DNA of 64,000 nucleotides, taken from NCBI GenBank assembly GCA_963816685.1, contig CAWFMB010000038.1, positions 124,001 through 188,000 of the forward strand, given 5' to 3'. Below are positions 51,209-60,769 of this stretch, one piece after another (position 1 is the stretch's first letter; each line of letters starts with the position of its first letter). A model generated the notes under the pieces. The model saw nothing but the letters and a program-made list of their open reading frames with translations, ran no database searches and was not told where the DNA came from. Source of the DNA: CAVYUC01 sp963816685 (GTDB lineage: Bacteria > Bacteroidota > Bacteroidia > Bacteroidales > Prolixibacteraceae). The translations under genes were made by a program, and so were the position numbers.

Positions 51209-53371
51209 TTACTTTGTATTAACAAGCATGGCAAGGGATCGTGGCTGAATTTCAAAAAAATCCTGTACTTGTTTATGGATATCAAATCCATTATCATCAT
51301 TTGTATCCACAATTATTTCCCAGGTTTTTCCAAAGTTTTCATTCGGCAGTTTAAACTGTATTGGTTGCCAGTAACTGTTTACAATAATCAATAAAATTTC
51401 CTTTTCAAGGTGGTCTCCAAATTCATCGATTTCGTTCATTAATTCTCCGTTCAGCATCATTCCCATGCATCGAATATAACTTGTATCCCATTCTTTCTGT
51501 GTCATATCCTGGCCTTCGGTATTCACCCAACGGATATCAAAAACATCTTTGCCCTGGATACGCCGGTTGTTAAAATACCGACGAGGATGTAATATCGGAT
51601 GTAACTTCCTTATTTCAATCATCTTTTTTGTGAATTCAAACAATTTCTTATTGTTTTCATTCCAGTCCCAGTCCATCCATGAAATTTCATTGTCCTGGCA
51701 GTATACATTATTATTTCCATTTTGAGTACGTCCATATTCATCACCATGGCTTATCATTGGGACACCCAGACTTAAAAATAATGTGGCCAAAAAATTCCTT
51801 TTACGTTTTTCCCTTATCGCAATAATTTCCTGATTGTCTGTTGGCCCTTCAGTACCGCTGTTCCAGCTGTTGTTGTTATCCTCTCCGTCATTGTTATTTT
51901 CCTTATTTGCTTTATTGTGTTTATGGTTATAGCTAACCAGGTCGTGTAAAGTAAAACCATCATGTGCAGTAACAAAATTGATGCTTGACGAGGGCCGTTT
52001 TCCATTGTTTTCGTACAAATCGCTGCTTCCGCTTAACCTGTAAGCCAGTTCGCTCACCTGACTTTCATCGCTTCGCCAGAATTTCCGGACTGAATCGCGG
52101 TACTTTCCATTCCATTCGGCCCACAGCACCGGGAAACCACCAACCTGGTATCCGCCTTTTCCCAGATCCCAGGGTTCAGCAATCAGCTTCAATTGCGAAA
52201 TTATCGGATCCTGGTGAATGGTATCCAGAAATGTGGAAAGACGGCCAACATCATACAAACCACGGGCAAGTGTACTTGCCAAATCAAACCTGAAGCCATC
52301 CACCTGCATATCTGTTGCCCAGTAGCGTAAACTATCCATTACAAGTTGCAATGTACGGCTGCTTAATAAATTTAATGTATTGCCGGTACCTGTATAATCG
52401 GTATAATAAAGCGGATGTTTGTTTTCGAGCCGGTAATAATGGTGGTTATCAATTCCCCGGAAACACAAAGTAGGACCAAGATGGTTTCCTTCGGCAGTAT
52501 GATTATAAACCACATCAAGAATAATTTCAATACCCGCTTTATGATATTCTTTTACCATTTGCTTGAACTCATTCACCTGTCCGCCACACTGGCCTGAAGC
52601 GCTGTATTCGGCATGAGGTGCAAAAAAACCAATAGAATTGTACCCCCAGTAATTGGTTAAACCTTTATCAAGTAAAAACTTATTATGTGAAAAATGATGA
52701 ATAGGCATTAATTCAATTGCAGTAACTCCAAGTTCCTTAAAATAATCGATAACTACAGGATTTGCCAGTCCTTTATATGTTCCACGTTCTTCTTCGGGAA
52801 TACCGGGATGCTTTGCAGTAAAACCTTTTACATGCAGCTCGTAGATTATTGAATTGTGCATTTTTATTTCAGGTTTCGCAACATCTTCCCAATCAAATTT
52901 TGTATCAACAACAACTGATTTTTTACTGTCAGCAACACTGTCGGTGTTATTTATTTTAAGTTTTGTTATCTTTCCCTCTTCCTTTGGAATATAATCAAAC
53001 ATACTGTCGTGCACTTCAATTCTACCGCAAATTGTTTTTGCATATGGGTCAAGAAGCAATTTTTTCGGATTAAAACGAAAGCCTTGCCGGGGTTTAAATT
53101 TTCCGGATACGCGATATCCATACAATTGTCCCGGTTTTAAACCTGTAAGGTATGCATGCCACACATAATCGGTTACTTCATGAAATTCAATTACTACATA
53201 TTCCTGCTTGTCGTCGGGGTGGTGAAACAAACACAATTGCACACCAGTGGCATTTTCGCTAAAAATGGCAAAATTCACCCCATTGCCATCATAGGTTGCC
53301 CCTAACGGGTAAGGTCGGCCAGGTAATATTTTTCCTTGATAACCCTGATTTTGGGTATTTAAGATTTCCAT
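51209..53371 (-). CDS. glgX: Glycogen debranching enzyme GlgX (isoamylase type)
   Basis: A 720-residue GH13 debranching enzyme that removes alpha-1,6 branches from glycogen. An N-terminal CBM48-like domain (PGRPYPLGATYDGNGVNFAI) leads to the catalytic barrel: VYNHTAEGN, nucleophile in VDGFRFDLASTL, acid in LKLIAEPWDLG and TAHDGFTLHDLV. The length fits GlgX/TreX. Divergent from treZ with 210 bp between starts. Next to treZ and treY it probably plays the TreX role, supplying linear glucans. Confidence 0.95.
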   Translation of the reverse strand: MEILNTQNQGYQGKILPGRPYPLGATYDGNGVNFAIFSENATGVQLCLFHHPDDKQEYVVIEFHEVTDYVWHAYLTGLKPGQLYGYRVSGKFKPRQGFRFNPKKLLLDPYAKTICGRIEVHDSMFDYIPKEEGKITKLKINNTDSVADSKKSVVVDTKFDWEDVAKPEIKMHNSIIYELHVKGFTAKHPGIPEEERGTYKGLANPVVIDYFKELGVTAIELMPIHHFSHNKFLLDKGLTNYWGYNSIGFFAPHAEYSASGQCGGQVNEFKQMVKEYHKAGIEIILDVVYNHTAEGNHLGPTLCFRGIDNHHYYRLENKHPLYYTDYTGTGNTLNLLSSRTLQLVMDSLRYWATDMQVDGFRFDLASTLARGLYDVGRLSTFLDTIHQDPIISQLKLIAEPWDLGKGGYQVGGFPVLWAEWNGKYRDSVRKFWRSDESQVSELAYRLSGSSDLYENNGKRPSSSINFVTAHDGFTLHDLVSYNHKHNKANKENNNDGEDNNNSWNSGTEGPTDNQEIIAIREKRKRNFLATLFLSLGVPMISHGDEYGRTQNGNNNVYCQDNEISWMDWDWNENNKKLFEFTKKMIEIRKLHPILHPRRYFNNRRIQGKDVFDIRWVNTEGQDMTQKEWDTSYIRCMGMMLNGELMNEIDEFGDHLEKEILLIIVNSYWQPIQFKLPNENFGKTWEIIVDTNDDNGFDIHKQVQDFFEIQPRSLAMLVNTK

Positions 53372-53581
53372 ATATAAAATATTCGGTTTTCGAAAATTAT
53401 TTACAATAGTTCATCTGGAATTCAAGTGTTTGAAAAATTGTGCCAGTATTAATAAATCAAACAATCGATGTGATTGGTTGTTGATGAAATAGAACAAATA
53501 CCGAAAGAATTAATCATAATTGCTGTTTAAACCAGAAACATCAACGATGTATTAATTTTTGGAATTAAGAAGAATACACAA

Positions 53582-55408
53582 ATGATATATAAGTCTGTAT
53601 TTCCTAAAATGTCGGGTGAGCGCACCTGTGATTTTACCATTTGGGCTCCTAAGGCCAGCAGCATGCATCTGATCGTTGATAAGCACCACCAGAAGCATGA
53701 AATGCAAAAGCAGGAATTTGGCTACTGGACACTTACATTAGAAAATGTAGCACCCGGCACACGGTATAAATATCAGATAAACAATGCTGCAAGTTATCCT
53801 GATCCTGCATCGCTTTCGCAACCCGAAAGTGTTCATGAAGCTTCAGAAGTGGTTGATTTGAATGATTTTGAATGGACAGATTCCCACTGGAAAAATGTTC
53901 CGCTTCAGGATATGATTCAGTATGAACTTCATACCGGCACGTTTACACCGGAAGGAAATTTCAGGGGAATCATTTCAAAGTTGGATTACCTGAAAAACCT
54001 TGGCATTAATACGCTTGAACTTTTACCGGTGGCACAGTTCAGCGGGCAGCGCAACTGGGGTTATGACGGAGTTTATCCATTCGCGGTTCAGAATACATAC
54101 GGCGGCGCCAGGGAATTAATGAATCTGGTGAACGAATGTCACAAAAAAGAGATGGCTGTAATTTTAGATGTAGTATACAACCATTTTGGACCCGAAGGAA
54201 ACTATGTGGGGAATTTCGGCCACTATTTTTCGGGAAAATATTCCACACCATGGGGACAACCCATCAATTTTGACGGTCCTTATTCTGATGGTGTAAGAAA
54301 TTATGTCATTCAAAATGCATTGATGTGGTGCCGTGATTTTCATATCGACGGATTACGGCTGGATGCTGTTCATGCAATATTCGATTTCAGCGCCAAACAT
54401 ATAATGCAGGAACTGGCAGAAAAGTTGAATGAATTATGTATGCTAACGAGCCGGAAACATTATTTAATTGCAGAATCACACCTTAACGATATAAGGTACA
54501 TTTCACCGGTTACTGAAGGCGGATACGGACTTGATGCCCAGTGGTCCGACGATTTTCATCATTCAGTTCACACACTGGTAACCGGTGAAAAAAAAGGGTA
54601 CTATCTGGATTTTGGTAAATCCTGGCAACTTTCGAAATCGTATAAAGACGCTTTTGTTTACGATGGAAAATATTCGGAATACAGAAAGAAAACATATGGT
54701 AATTCCACTTCAAATGTTTCGGGCGAGAAATTTGTAATATTTAATCAGAACCACGACCAGATAGGAAACAGGTTAATGGGTGACCGGCTTATTTCATTAA
54801 CCGGTTTCGAAACAGCAAAAGTAATTGCAGGCGCAATGTTTGCAGCACCAAACATACCCATGTTGTTTATGGGCGAAGAGTATGGTGAGAGAAATCCGTT
54901 TTACTATTTTGTGAGCCATCTCGATCCAAATCTGAACAGACTGGTCCGGGAAGGAAGAAAAAATGAATTCAGGGATTTTTATTCAGATACCAGCCAGACA
55001 AAAGACCCGGATTCACCTGAAGCATTTGAAGATTCGAAATTGTCGTGGAATATTGAAACTGACAAGGAGAAAAAAGGAATGCTGGATTTTTACCGCGAAT
55101 TGATCCGGCTCCGAAAAGATCATCCGGTACTGAAATTTCCGAATAAAAACAACCTCCGGATTTCAGAAAAAGGAAAATTATTTTGCCTTGAAAGATGGCA
55201 GCGGGAACATCGTCTGCTGGTTGTAATGAATTTTGAAGATGAGGAAAAAACAATTGCGTTGCCATCGGTGGCAGCCATTACTATGAAAAAAATCCTCGAT
55301 TCAACTGATGTTCGCTGGAACGGACATGGAGAAACATCGCCAATTTCAGTACTACCCGGAGACGAAATTCCGATGCAAAAACAATCTATTGTAATGTATT
55401 CAAACTAA
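53582..55408 (+). CDS. treZ: Malto-oligosyltrehalose trehalohydrolase
   Basis: A 608-residue GH13 enzyme that releases trehalose from maltooligosyl trehalose. The N-terminal domain (CDFTIWAPKASSMHLIV) is followed by YELHTGTFTPEGNF, the TreZ-type LLPVAQFSGQRNWGYDGVYP, VYNHFGPEGNY, the nucleophile in HIDGLRLDAVHAI, acid in LIAESHLND and NQNHDQIGNR. It starts the treZ-glgE-treS-glgB-treY run and is 5 bp from glgE, indicating an operon. Confidence 0.95.
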   Translation: MIYKSVFPKMSGERTCDFTIWAPKASSMHLIVDKHHQKHEMQKQEFGYWTLTLENVAPGTRYKYQINNAASYPDPASLSQPESVHEASEVVDLNDFEWTDSHWKNVPLQDMIQYELHTGTFTPEGNFRGIISKLDYLKNLGINTLELLPVAQFSGQRNWGYDGVYPFAVQNTYGGARELMNLVNECHKKEMAVILDVVYNHFGPEGNYVGNFGHYFSGKYSTPWGQPINFDGPYSDGVRNYVIQNALMWCRDFHIDGLRLDAVHAIFDFSAKHIMQELAEKLNELCMLTSRKHYLIAESHLNDIRYISPVTEGGYGLDAQWSDDFHHSVHTLVTGEKKGYYLDFGKSWQLSKSYKDAFVYDGKYSEYRKKTYGNSTSNVSGEKFVIFNQNHDQIGNRLMGDRLISLTGFETAKVIAGAMFAAPNIPMLFMGEEYGERNPFYYFVSHLDPNLNRLVREGRKNEFRDFYSDTSQTKDPDSPEAFEDSKLSWNIETDKEKKGMLDFYRELIRLRKDHPVLKFPNKNNLRISEKGKLFCLERWQREHRLLVVMNFEDEEKTIALPSVAAITMKKILDSTDVRWNGHGETSPISVLPGDEIPMQKQSIVMYSN

Positions 55409-55413
55409 AAAAT

Positions 55414-57405
55414 ATGAATGGTCAGCAACGAGTTTTTATTGAAAACATAAAGCCACAGGTAAATTGTGGTGAATTTCCTGTAAAAAGAGTTATTAATGAT
55501 AAATTTAAAGTAACAGCCGATATTTACTGCGACAGCCATGATGTGCTGAGTGCAGAAATTCAGTATAAATACCAGGACGACAAGGAATGGAAATCAGCAG
55601 AAATGGAAAATGTAATAAACGACAGGTGGAAAGCAGATTTTGGCTTGTTTTCCATTGGTTCATATTTCTATACAGTGACAGCCTGGGTAGATCATTTTAA
55701 ATCGTGGCACCGCGATATGCTTAAGAAGATTCAGGCTGCGGTGGATTACAATGTTGATCTAAAAATTGGTGCACTGATAATAAAGGAAGTGCTTGATGAA
55801 TATAAAGACATTGAAGATAAAGATGAAAAATACCTGCATAAAGTAGTAGGTAAATTCACATCGGATGAGCATGCCCTGGAAAATAAAATTGAAGCGATTC
55901 TCAGCAATAAGCTCTATTCCACCATGGTGAAGTATCCGGTAAAAAAACATGTTACTGTTTTCGAAAAAAAATACGAGGTAAATGTTGAACGGAAGAAAGC
56001 AGATTTCAGTACCTGGTACGAAGTTTTTCCACGTTCGTTAGGACAAGGCAATAAACACGGCACATTTAAAGACACCATCAATTTTTTACCTTATGTTGCC
56101 GAAATGGGTTTTGATGTGCTTTATTTGCCGCCAATTCATCCCATTGGAGAAACAAAGCGCAAAGGAAAAAATAACAGCGTGAAAGCCGAACCCGGCGAAC
56201 CCGGTTCTCCATGGGCAATCGGAAGCAAGGAAGGAGGGCACAAATCAGTGCATCCTGAATTGGGAGCAATTGAAGATTTCCAGGAGTTAATTCACAAAGC
56301 TTATGAAATGGGAATTGAAATAGCTATGGATATTGCATTTCAGTGTTCACCCGATCATCCGTATGTAAAAGAACACCCACAATGGTTCAGGCACCGGCCG
56401 GACGGAACGTTGCAGTATGCAGAAAACCCTCCTAAAAAATACGAGGATATCTACCCGCTCAATTTTGAAACAGATGACTGGCAAAACCTGTGGAATGAAT
56501 TGAAAAGTGTCTTTCTGTTTTGGATTGAAAAGGGGGTGAAAATTTTCAGGGTGGATAATCCGCATACAAAATCGTTTTATTTCTGGGGATGGGTTATCAA
56601 AGAAATCAAAAAGGAACATCCCGATGTGATTTTCCTTGCAGAAGCATTTACACGGCCTAAAGTAATGTATAATCTGGCAAAACAAGGATTTACACAATCA
56701 TATACTTATTTTACCTGGAGAAATACAAAGTACGATTTGACAACCTATTGTGAGGAGTTGATAAATACAGATGCACGGGAATTTTTCAGACCAAATTTCT
56801 GGCCAAATACTCCTGACATTCTTCCCGAATTTCTGCAGATAACCAATCGCACCGGTTTTATCCAGCGCATAATGCTTGCAGCAACTTTAAGCTCAAATTA
56901 CGGTATTTACGGACCAGCATTCGAGTTGATGGAGAATACACCAACACATCCTGGAAAGGAAGAATACCTGAATTCAGAAAAATATGAAATTAAAAACTGG
57001 AATATAGATGACCCTAAAAATCTTAGAAAGTTAATAGCACGTGTCAATCAAATCCGGAGAGAAAACCCGGCCCTTCAAAATACCCATTCATTAAAATTTC
57101 TTGATATCGACAACGAGGCACTGGTTTGCTTCAGTAAAACCTCTGACGATCTCAGCAATATCATACTTGTTGTTGTCAGTCTCGATCCGCACCACACCCA
57201 TTCCGGATGGCTGCGGTTTCCGCTTCACGACTTTGAAATGGAAGAACATGTCCCCTACCAGGTGCACGATTTAATAAGCGGCTCCTACTTTCTTTGGAAT
57301 GGCGAACATAATTATGTTGAAATAAACCCGGGAGTAATGCCTGTACACATTTTTAGTGTCAGGAGAAAAGTCCGTTCCGAAAGAGATTTTGATTATTTTA
57401 TGTAA
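55414..57405 (+). CDS. glgE: Alpha-1,4-glucan:maltose-1-phosphate maltosyltransferase
   Basis: A 663-residue GH13_3 enzyme that adds maltose from maltose-1-phosphate to alpha-1,4-glucan. The N-terminal DUF3416-like region (residues about 10-200) is followed by TWYEVFPRSLGQGNKHGTFK, LYLPPIHPIGETKRKGKNN, IAFQCSPDHPYV, the nucleophile in IFRVDNPHTKSFYFW and acid in VIFLAEAFTRPKVMY, all characteristic of GlgE. Between treZ and the treS-maltokinase fusion, whose product is its donor substrate. Confidence 0.96.
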   Translation: MNGQQRVFIENIKPQVNCGEFPVKRVINDKFKVTADIYCDSHDVLSAEIQYKYQDDKEWKSAEMENVINDRWKADFGLFSIGSYFYTVTAWVDHFKSWHRDMLKKIQAAVDYNVDLKIGALIIKEVLDEYKDIEDKDEKYLHKVVGKFTSDEHALENKIEAILSNKLYSTMVKYPVKKHVTVFEKKYEVNVERKKADFSTWYEVFPRSLGQGNKHGTFKDTINFLPYVAEMGFDVLYLPPIHPIGETKRKGKNNSVKAEPGEPGSPWAIGSKEGGHKSVHPELGAIEDFQELIHKAYEMGIEIAMDIAFQCSPDHPYVKEHPQWFRHRPDGTLQYAENPPKKYEDIYPLNFETDDWQNLWNELKSVFLFWIEKGVKIFRVDNPHTKSFYFWGWVIKEIKKEHPDVIFLAEAFTRPKVMYNLAKQGFTQSYTYFTWRNTKYDLTTYCEELINTDAREFFRPNFWPNTPDILPEFLQITNRTGFIQRIMLAATLSSNYGIYGPAFELMENTPTHPGKEEYLNSEKYEIKNWNIDDPKNLRKLIARVNQIRRENPALQNTHSLKFLDIDNEALVCFSKTSDDLSNIILVVVSLDPHHTHSGWLRFPLHDFEMEEHVPYQVHDLISGSYFLWNGEHNYVEINPGVMPVHIFSVRRKVRSERDFDYFM

Positions 57406-57417
57406 AACAGTAAACCT

Positions 57418-60400
57418 ATGCAAAAAAGTGATTTTAAAAATTGGTACAAAGATGCCATAATTTACCAGGCACATGTTCGATCTTTTAAAGACAGTAACGG
57501 CGATGGAATCGGCGATTTTAACGGATTCATCCAAAAACTTGATTATCTGAAGGCCCTGGGTGTAACAGCCATCTGGATTTTACCTTTCTACAAGTCTCCA
57601 CTAAAAGACGGAGGATATGATATTTCCGATTTTACCGGCATCAACAGCGATTACGGTACAATGGCAGATTTTAAACGTTATATCCGTGAAGCACATAAAC
57701 GCGGACTGCGGGTGATTACTGAAATGGTGCTGAACCACACTTCAAGCGAACATAAATGGTTTGAACGCGCACGCCGGGCAAAACCTGGCAGTGCATACCG
57801 CGATTTTTACGTGTGGAATGATTCAACAGATAAATACAATGATGCACGTATAATTTTTCAGGATTTTGAAATCTCCAACTGGACATGGGATCCTGTGGCA
57901 AAAGCCTACTACTGGCACCGGTTTTATTCACACCAACCCGATTTAAATTTCGATAATCCGAGTGTGCACAATGCAGTAATTAAAGTTCTTGATTTCTGGT
58001 TCAAAATCGGTGTGGATGGTTTGCGCCTTGATGCAGTTCCGTATTTATATGAACGCGAAGGTACCAACTGCGAAAACCTGCCGGAAACACATCAGTTCCT
58101 TAAAAAGCTTCGAAAACATATCGATGATAATTACGAAGACAAAATGCTTTTGGCCGAAGCCAACCAGTGGCCCGAAGATTCATCAGAATATTTTGGGAAA
58201 GGAGATGAATGTCATATGGCTTTTCATTTTCCGCTGATGCCGCGGTTGTACATGTCGATGCGTATGGAAGACCGTTTCCCGCTGATAGATATTCTTGAAC
58301 AAACCCCCCAGATACCTGACAATTGTCAGTGGGCTATTTTTCTGCGGAATCATGATGAGTTGACCCTTGAAATGGTTACCGATGAAGAACGCGATTACAT
58401 GTATAAATCATTCGCTAAAAACCCAAAACAGCGGATTAATCTCGGAATTCGCCGGAGACTTGCCCCATTGCTCGATAACGACCGGAAGAATATTGAACTG
58501 ATGAATATCCTGTTGTTTTCATTGCCCGGAACGCCAATTGTTTATTATGGCGATGAAATTGGAATGGGCGACAACTACTATCTTGGCGATCGTGATGGCG
58601 TTAGAACTCCAATGCAGTGGACAGCCGATCGTAATGCAGGTTTTTCCACTGCAGAACCACAACGCCTGTTTCTGCCGGTAATTTTTAACCACGATTACCA
58701 TTACGAAACTATTAATGTGGAAAACCACGAAAAAAATCCCACTTCGCTGCTGTGGTGGATGCGCCGGATAATTGCCAAACGAAAACAATACAAGGCATTT
58801 AGCCGAGGTGATATAAAATTTATTGATACAAATAACTCGAAAATCCTTGCGTTTACCCGGAGTTTCGAAGACGAACAAATTCTTGTGATCATCAATTTAT
58901 CGCGTTATTCCCAACAGGCAGAACTGGATTTATCTGAATTTGCAGGTTATATTCCTACTGAAGTATTCAGCCGCAACAGGTTTGCAACAATCGGCAAAGA
59001 GCATTATCTTTTCCCGCTTCAATTTAAAAACTATTTCTGGTTTGAACTTACCAAACCCGAAGAATACGAAATGAACGAACTTATTTCGCAGGATTCGCAA
59101 CTTTCGGTTACTTCAAAAGAATGGAACCAAATGAAGGAAAGCATAAAAACTTCATTGGAAAAAATACTGTTGAATTACGTACAGAAAAACAGGTGGTTCA
59201 GAGGAAAAGCAAAAAAAATGAGCGGCATTGAAATTAAACATGCGTTCCCGGTTTCAACCGGGATAGTAAACTCATACCTGCTTATTGTTGTCACAAAATA
59301 TGTGGAGGGAAAAGATGAGGAATATATCATTCCGCTTTCGCTGGTTACAGGTGATGCAATTTCGGATATAAAATACAAACATCCTGAAGCGCAGGTTGCG
59401 CATGTTGACATGGACGGACATGAAGGTTTGATTTACGATGGTTCTTACAATAAAGAAGTCAGGGATTTATTTTTTCAGCTGATGCTGACGAAAGGAAAAG
59501 TAAAATACAAAGATGCTTCGCTAAATGGAATTACAGGAAAGAAAACAGGATCAAAAGTAAATAAAGATGAACTTCCGCTTTCATCAAGGGTGTTGCTGGC
59601 AGAACAATCAAATACCTCAATTCTTTATGACAACCGGTTTTTCTTTAAAATGTACCGAAGCCCTGAAGAAGGAAATAACCCGGAACTTGAAATCATTAAA
59701 ACATTAACTGAAAATACAGGTTTCAGAAACTTTCCCACTTTTGCCGGTGCATTAGAGTATCAGAAAAATGATTCTGACAGCACTGCAATTGGAATCCTGG
59801 TGGATTTTGTTCAGAATGAAGGAAACGCATGGGATTTCACACAATCCTCCATCGATCATTATTTCGACAGGATAATTGAAGACAAGAATATACTGAATAT
59901 CAGCGAAACATCCGGATCTTCTCATATAATTGATTTGGTAGGTGCTGAAACGATGAACGAACTGATAGGCCCGTTCTTTATTGAAATGGTTTCTTTGCTT
60001 GCTCAGCGGACTGCCGAAATGCACCTGGCACTTGCCTCAGTAAAAAATAAAAAGGATTTTGCCCCGGAACCATTTTCACTGCTTTATCAGAAATCGCTTT
60101 ACCAGTCATTCAGGACACTGATTAAACGGACATTAAATCAAATGAAATCGTCTAAAAAGAAACTGAATGAAGAGCAGCAGAATTTAACAGATGACATTCT
60201 TAAAAACGAAAACCTTTTATTGTCGACAATAAAACATACGTTGGAAAAAAAGAAAATCCACACTGCAAAAATAAGGGTTCATGGCGATTATCATTTGGGA
60301 CAGGTACTTTTTACAGGGAAAGATTTCATGATAATTGATTTTGAAGGAGAACCTACACGTTCGCTTACAGCAAGGAAGTTGAAGTACTGCCCGTTTAAAG

Positions 60401-60741
60401 ACGTTGCCGGAATGCTGCGCTCTTTCCATTATGCAATTTACATGGGCCAGCTCGAAAACAAATCAAAAATACCTGAAAGTGCCGATCTGTTGCAGCCCTG
60501 GCTGGAAGCCTGGTACGAAACTGTTCATGAAACATTTGTAAACAGTTATTTGGAAACAGCAAAAAATGCTTCTTTCATTCCCGAAGAAAAACGGCAGGTA
60601 AATGATTTGCTTTCGGTTTATACTATTGAAAAAGCTATTTATGAGGCGGATTATGAATTTAATAACCGCCCTGACTGGTTACACATTCCGCTTAACGGGT
60701 TGAAAAAGATTTTAAATGATTTGTTAGAAGAAAAAGAATAA
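57418..60741 (+). CDS. treS: Trehalose synthase-maltokinase fusion
   Basis: A 1107-residue bifunctional protein. Residues 1 to about 550 are TreS (GH13_16), interconverting trehalose and maltose: DAIIYQAHVRSFKDSNGDG, FYKSPLKDGGYDI, GVDGLRLDAVPYL, LLAEANQWPED and LRNHDELTLEMV. Residues about 570-1107 are a Pep2-type maltokinase making maltose-1-phosphate: YVQKNRWFRGKAKKM at its start and the catalytic VHGDYHLGQVLFTGKDFMII near residue 965. The fusion channels trehalose to maltose-1-phosphate for GlgE, encoded just upstream. Confidence 0.96.
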   Translation: MQKSDFKNWYKDAIIYQAHVRSFKDSNGDGIGDFNGFIQKLDYLKALGVTAIWILPFYKSPLKDGGYDISDFTGINSDYGTMADFKRYIREAHKRGLRVITEMVLNHTSSEHKWFERARRAKPGSAYRDFYVWNDSTDKYNDARIIFQDFEISNWTWDPVAKAYYWHRFYSHQPDLNFDNPSVHNAVIKVLDFWFKIGVDGLRLDAVPYLYEREGTNCENLPETHQFLKKLRKHIDDNYEDKMLLAEANQWPEDSSEYFGKGDECHMAFHFPLMPRLYMSMRMEDRFPLIDILEQTPQIPDNCQWAIFLRNHDELTLEMVTDEERDYMYKSFAKNPKQRINLGIRRRLAPLLDNDRKNIELMNILLFSLPGTPIVYYGDEIGMGDNYYLGDRDGVRTPMQWTADRNAGFSTAEPQRLFLPVIFNHDYHYETINVENHEKNPTSLLWWMRRIIAKRKQYKAFSRGDIKFIDTNNSKILAFTRSFEDEQILVIINLSRYSQQAELDLSEFAGYIPTEVFSRNRFATIGKEHYLFPLQFKNYFWFELTKPEEYEMNELISQDSQLSVTSKEWNQMKESIKTSLEKILLNYVQKNRWFRGKAKKMSGIEIKHAFPVSTGIVNSYLLIVVTKYVEGKDEEYIIPLSLVTGDAISDIKYKHPEAQVAHVDMDGHEGLIYDGSYNKEVRDLFFQLMLTKGKVKYKDASLNGITGKKTGSKVNKDELPLSSRVLLAEQSNTSILYDNRFFFKMYRSPEEGNNPELEIIKTLTENTGFRNFPTFAGALEYQKNDSDSTAIGILVDFVQNEGNAWDFTQSSIDHYFDRIIEDKNILNISETSGSSHIIDLVGAETMNELIGPFFIEMVSLLAQRTAEMHLALASVKNKKDFAPEPFSLLYQKSLYQSFRTLIKRTLNQMKSSKKKLNEEQQNLTDDILKNENLLLSTIKHTLEKKKIHTAKIRVHGDYHLGQVLFTGKDFMIIDFEGEPTRSLTARKLKYCPFKDVAGMLRSFHYAIYMGQLENKSKIPESADLLQPWLEAWYETVHETFVNSYLETAKNASFIPEEKRQVNDLLSVYTIEKAIYEADYEFNNRPDWLHIPLNGLKKILNDLLEEKE

Positions 60742-60769
60742 AATCAGCAATCACAAAAAAAAATGAAAT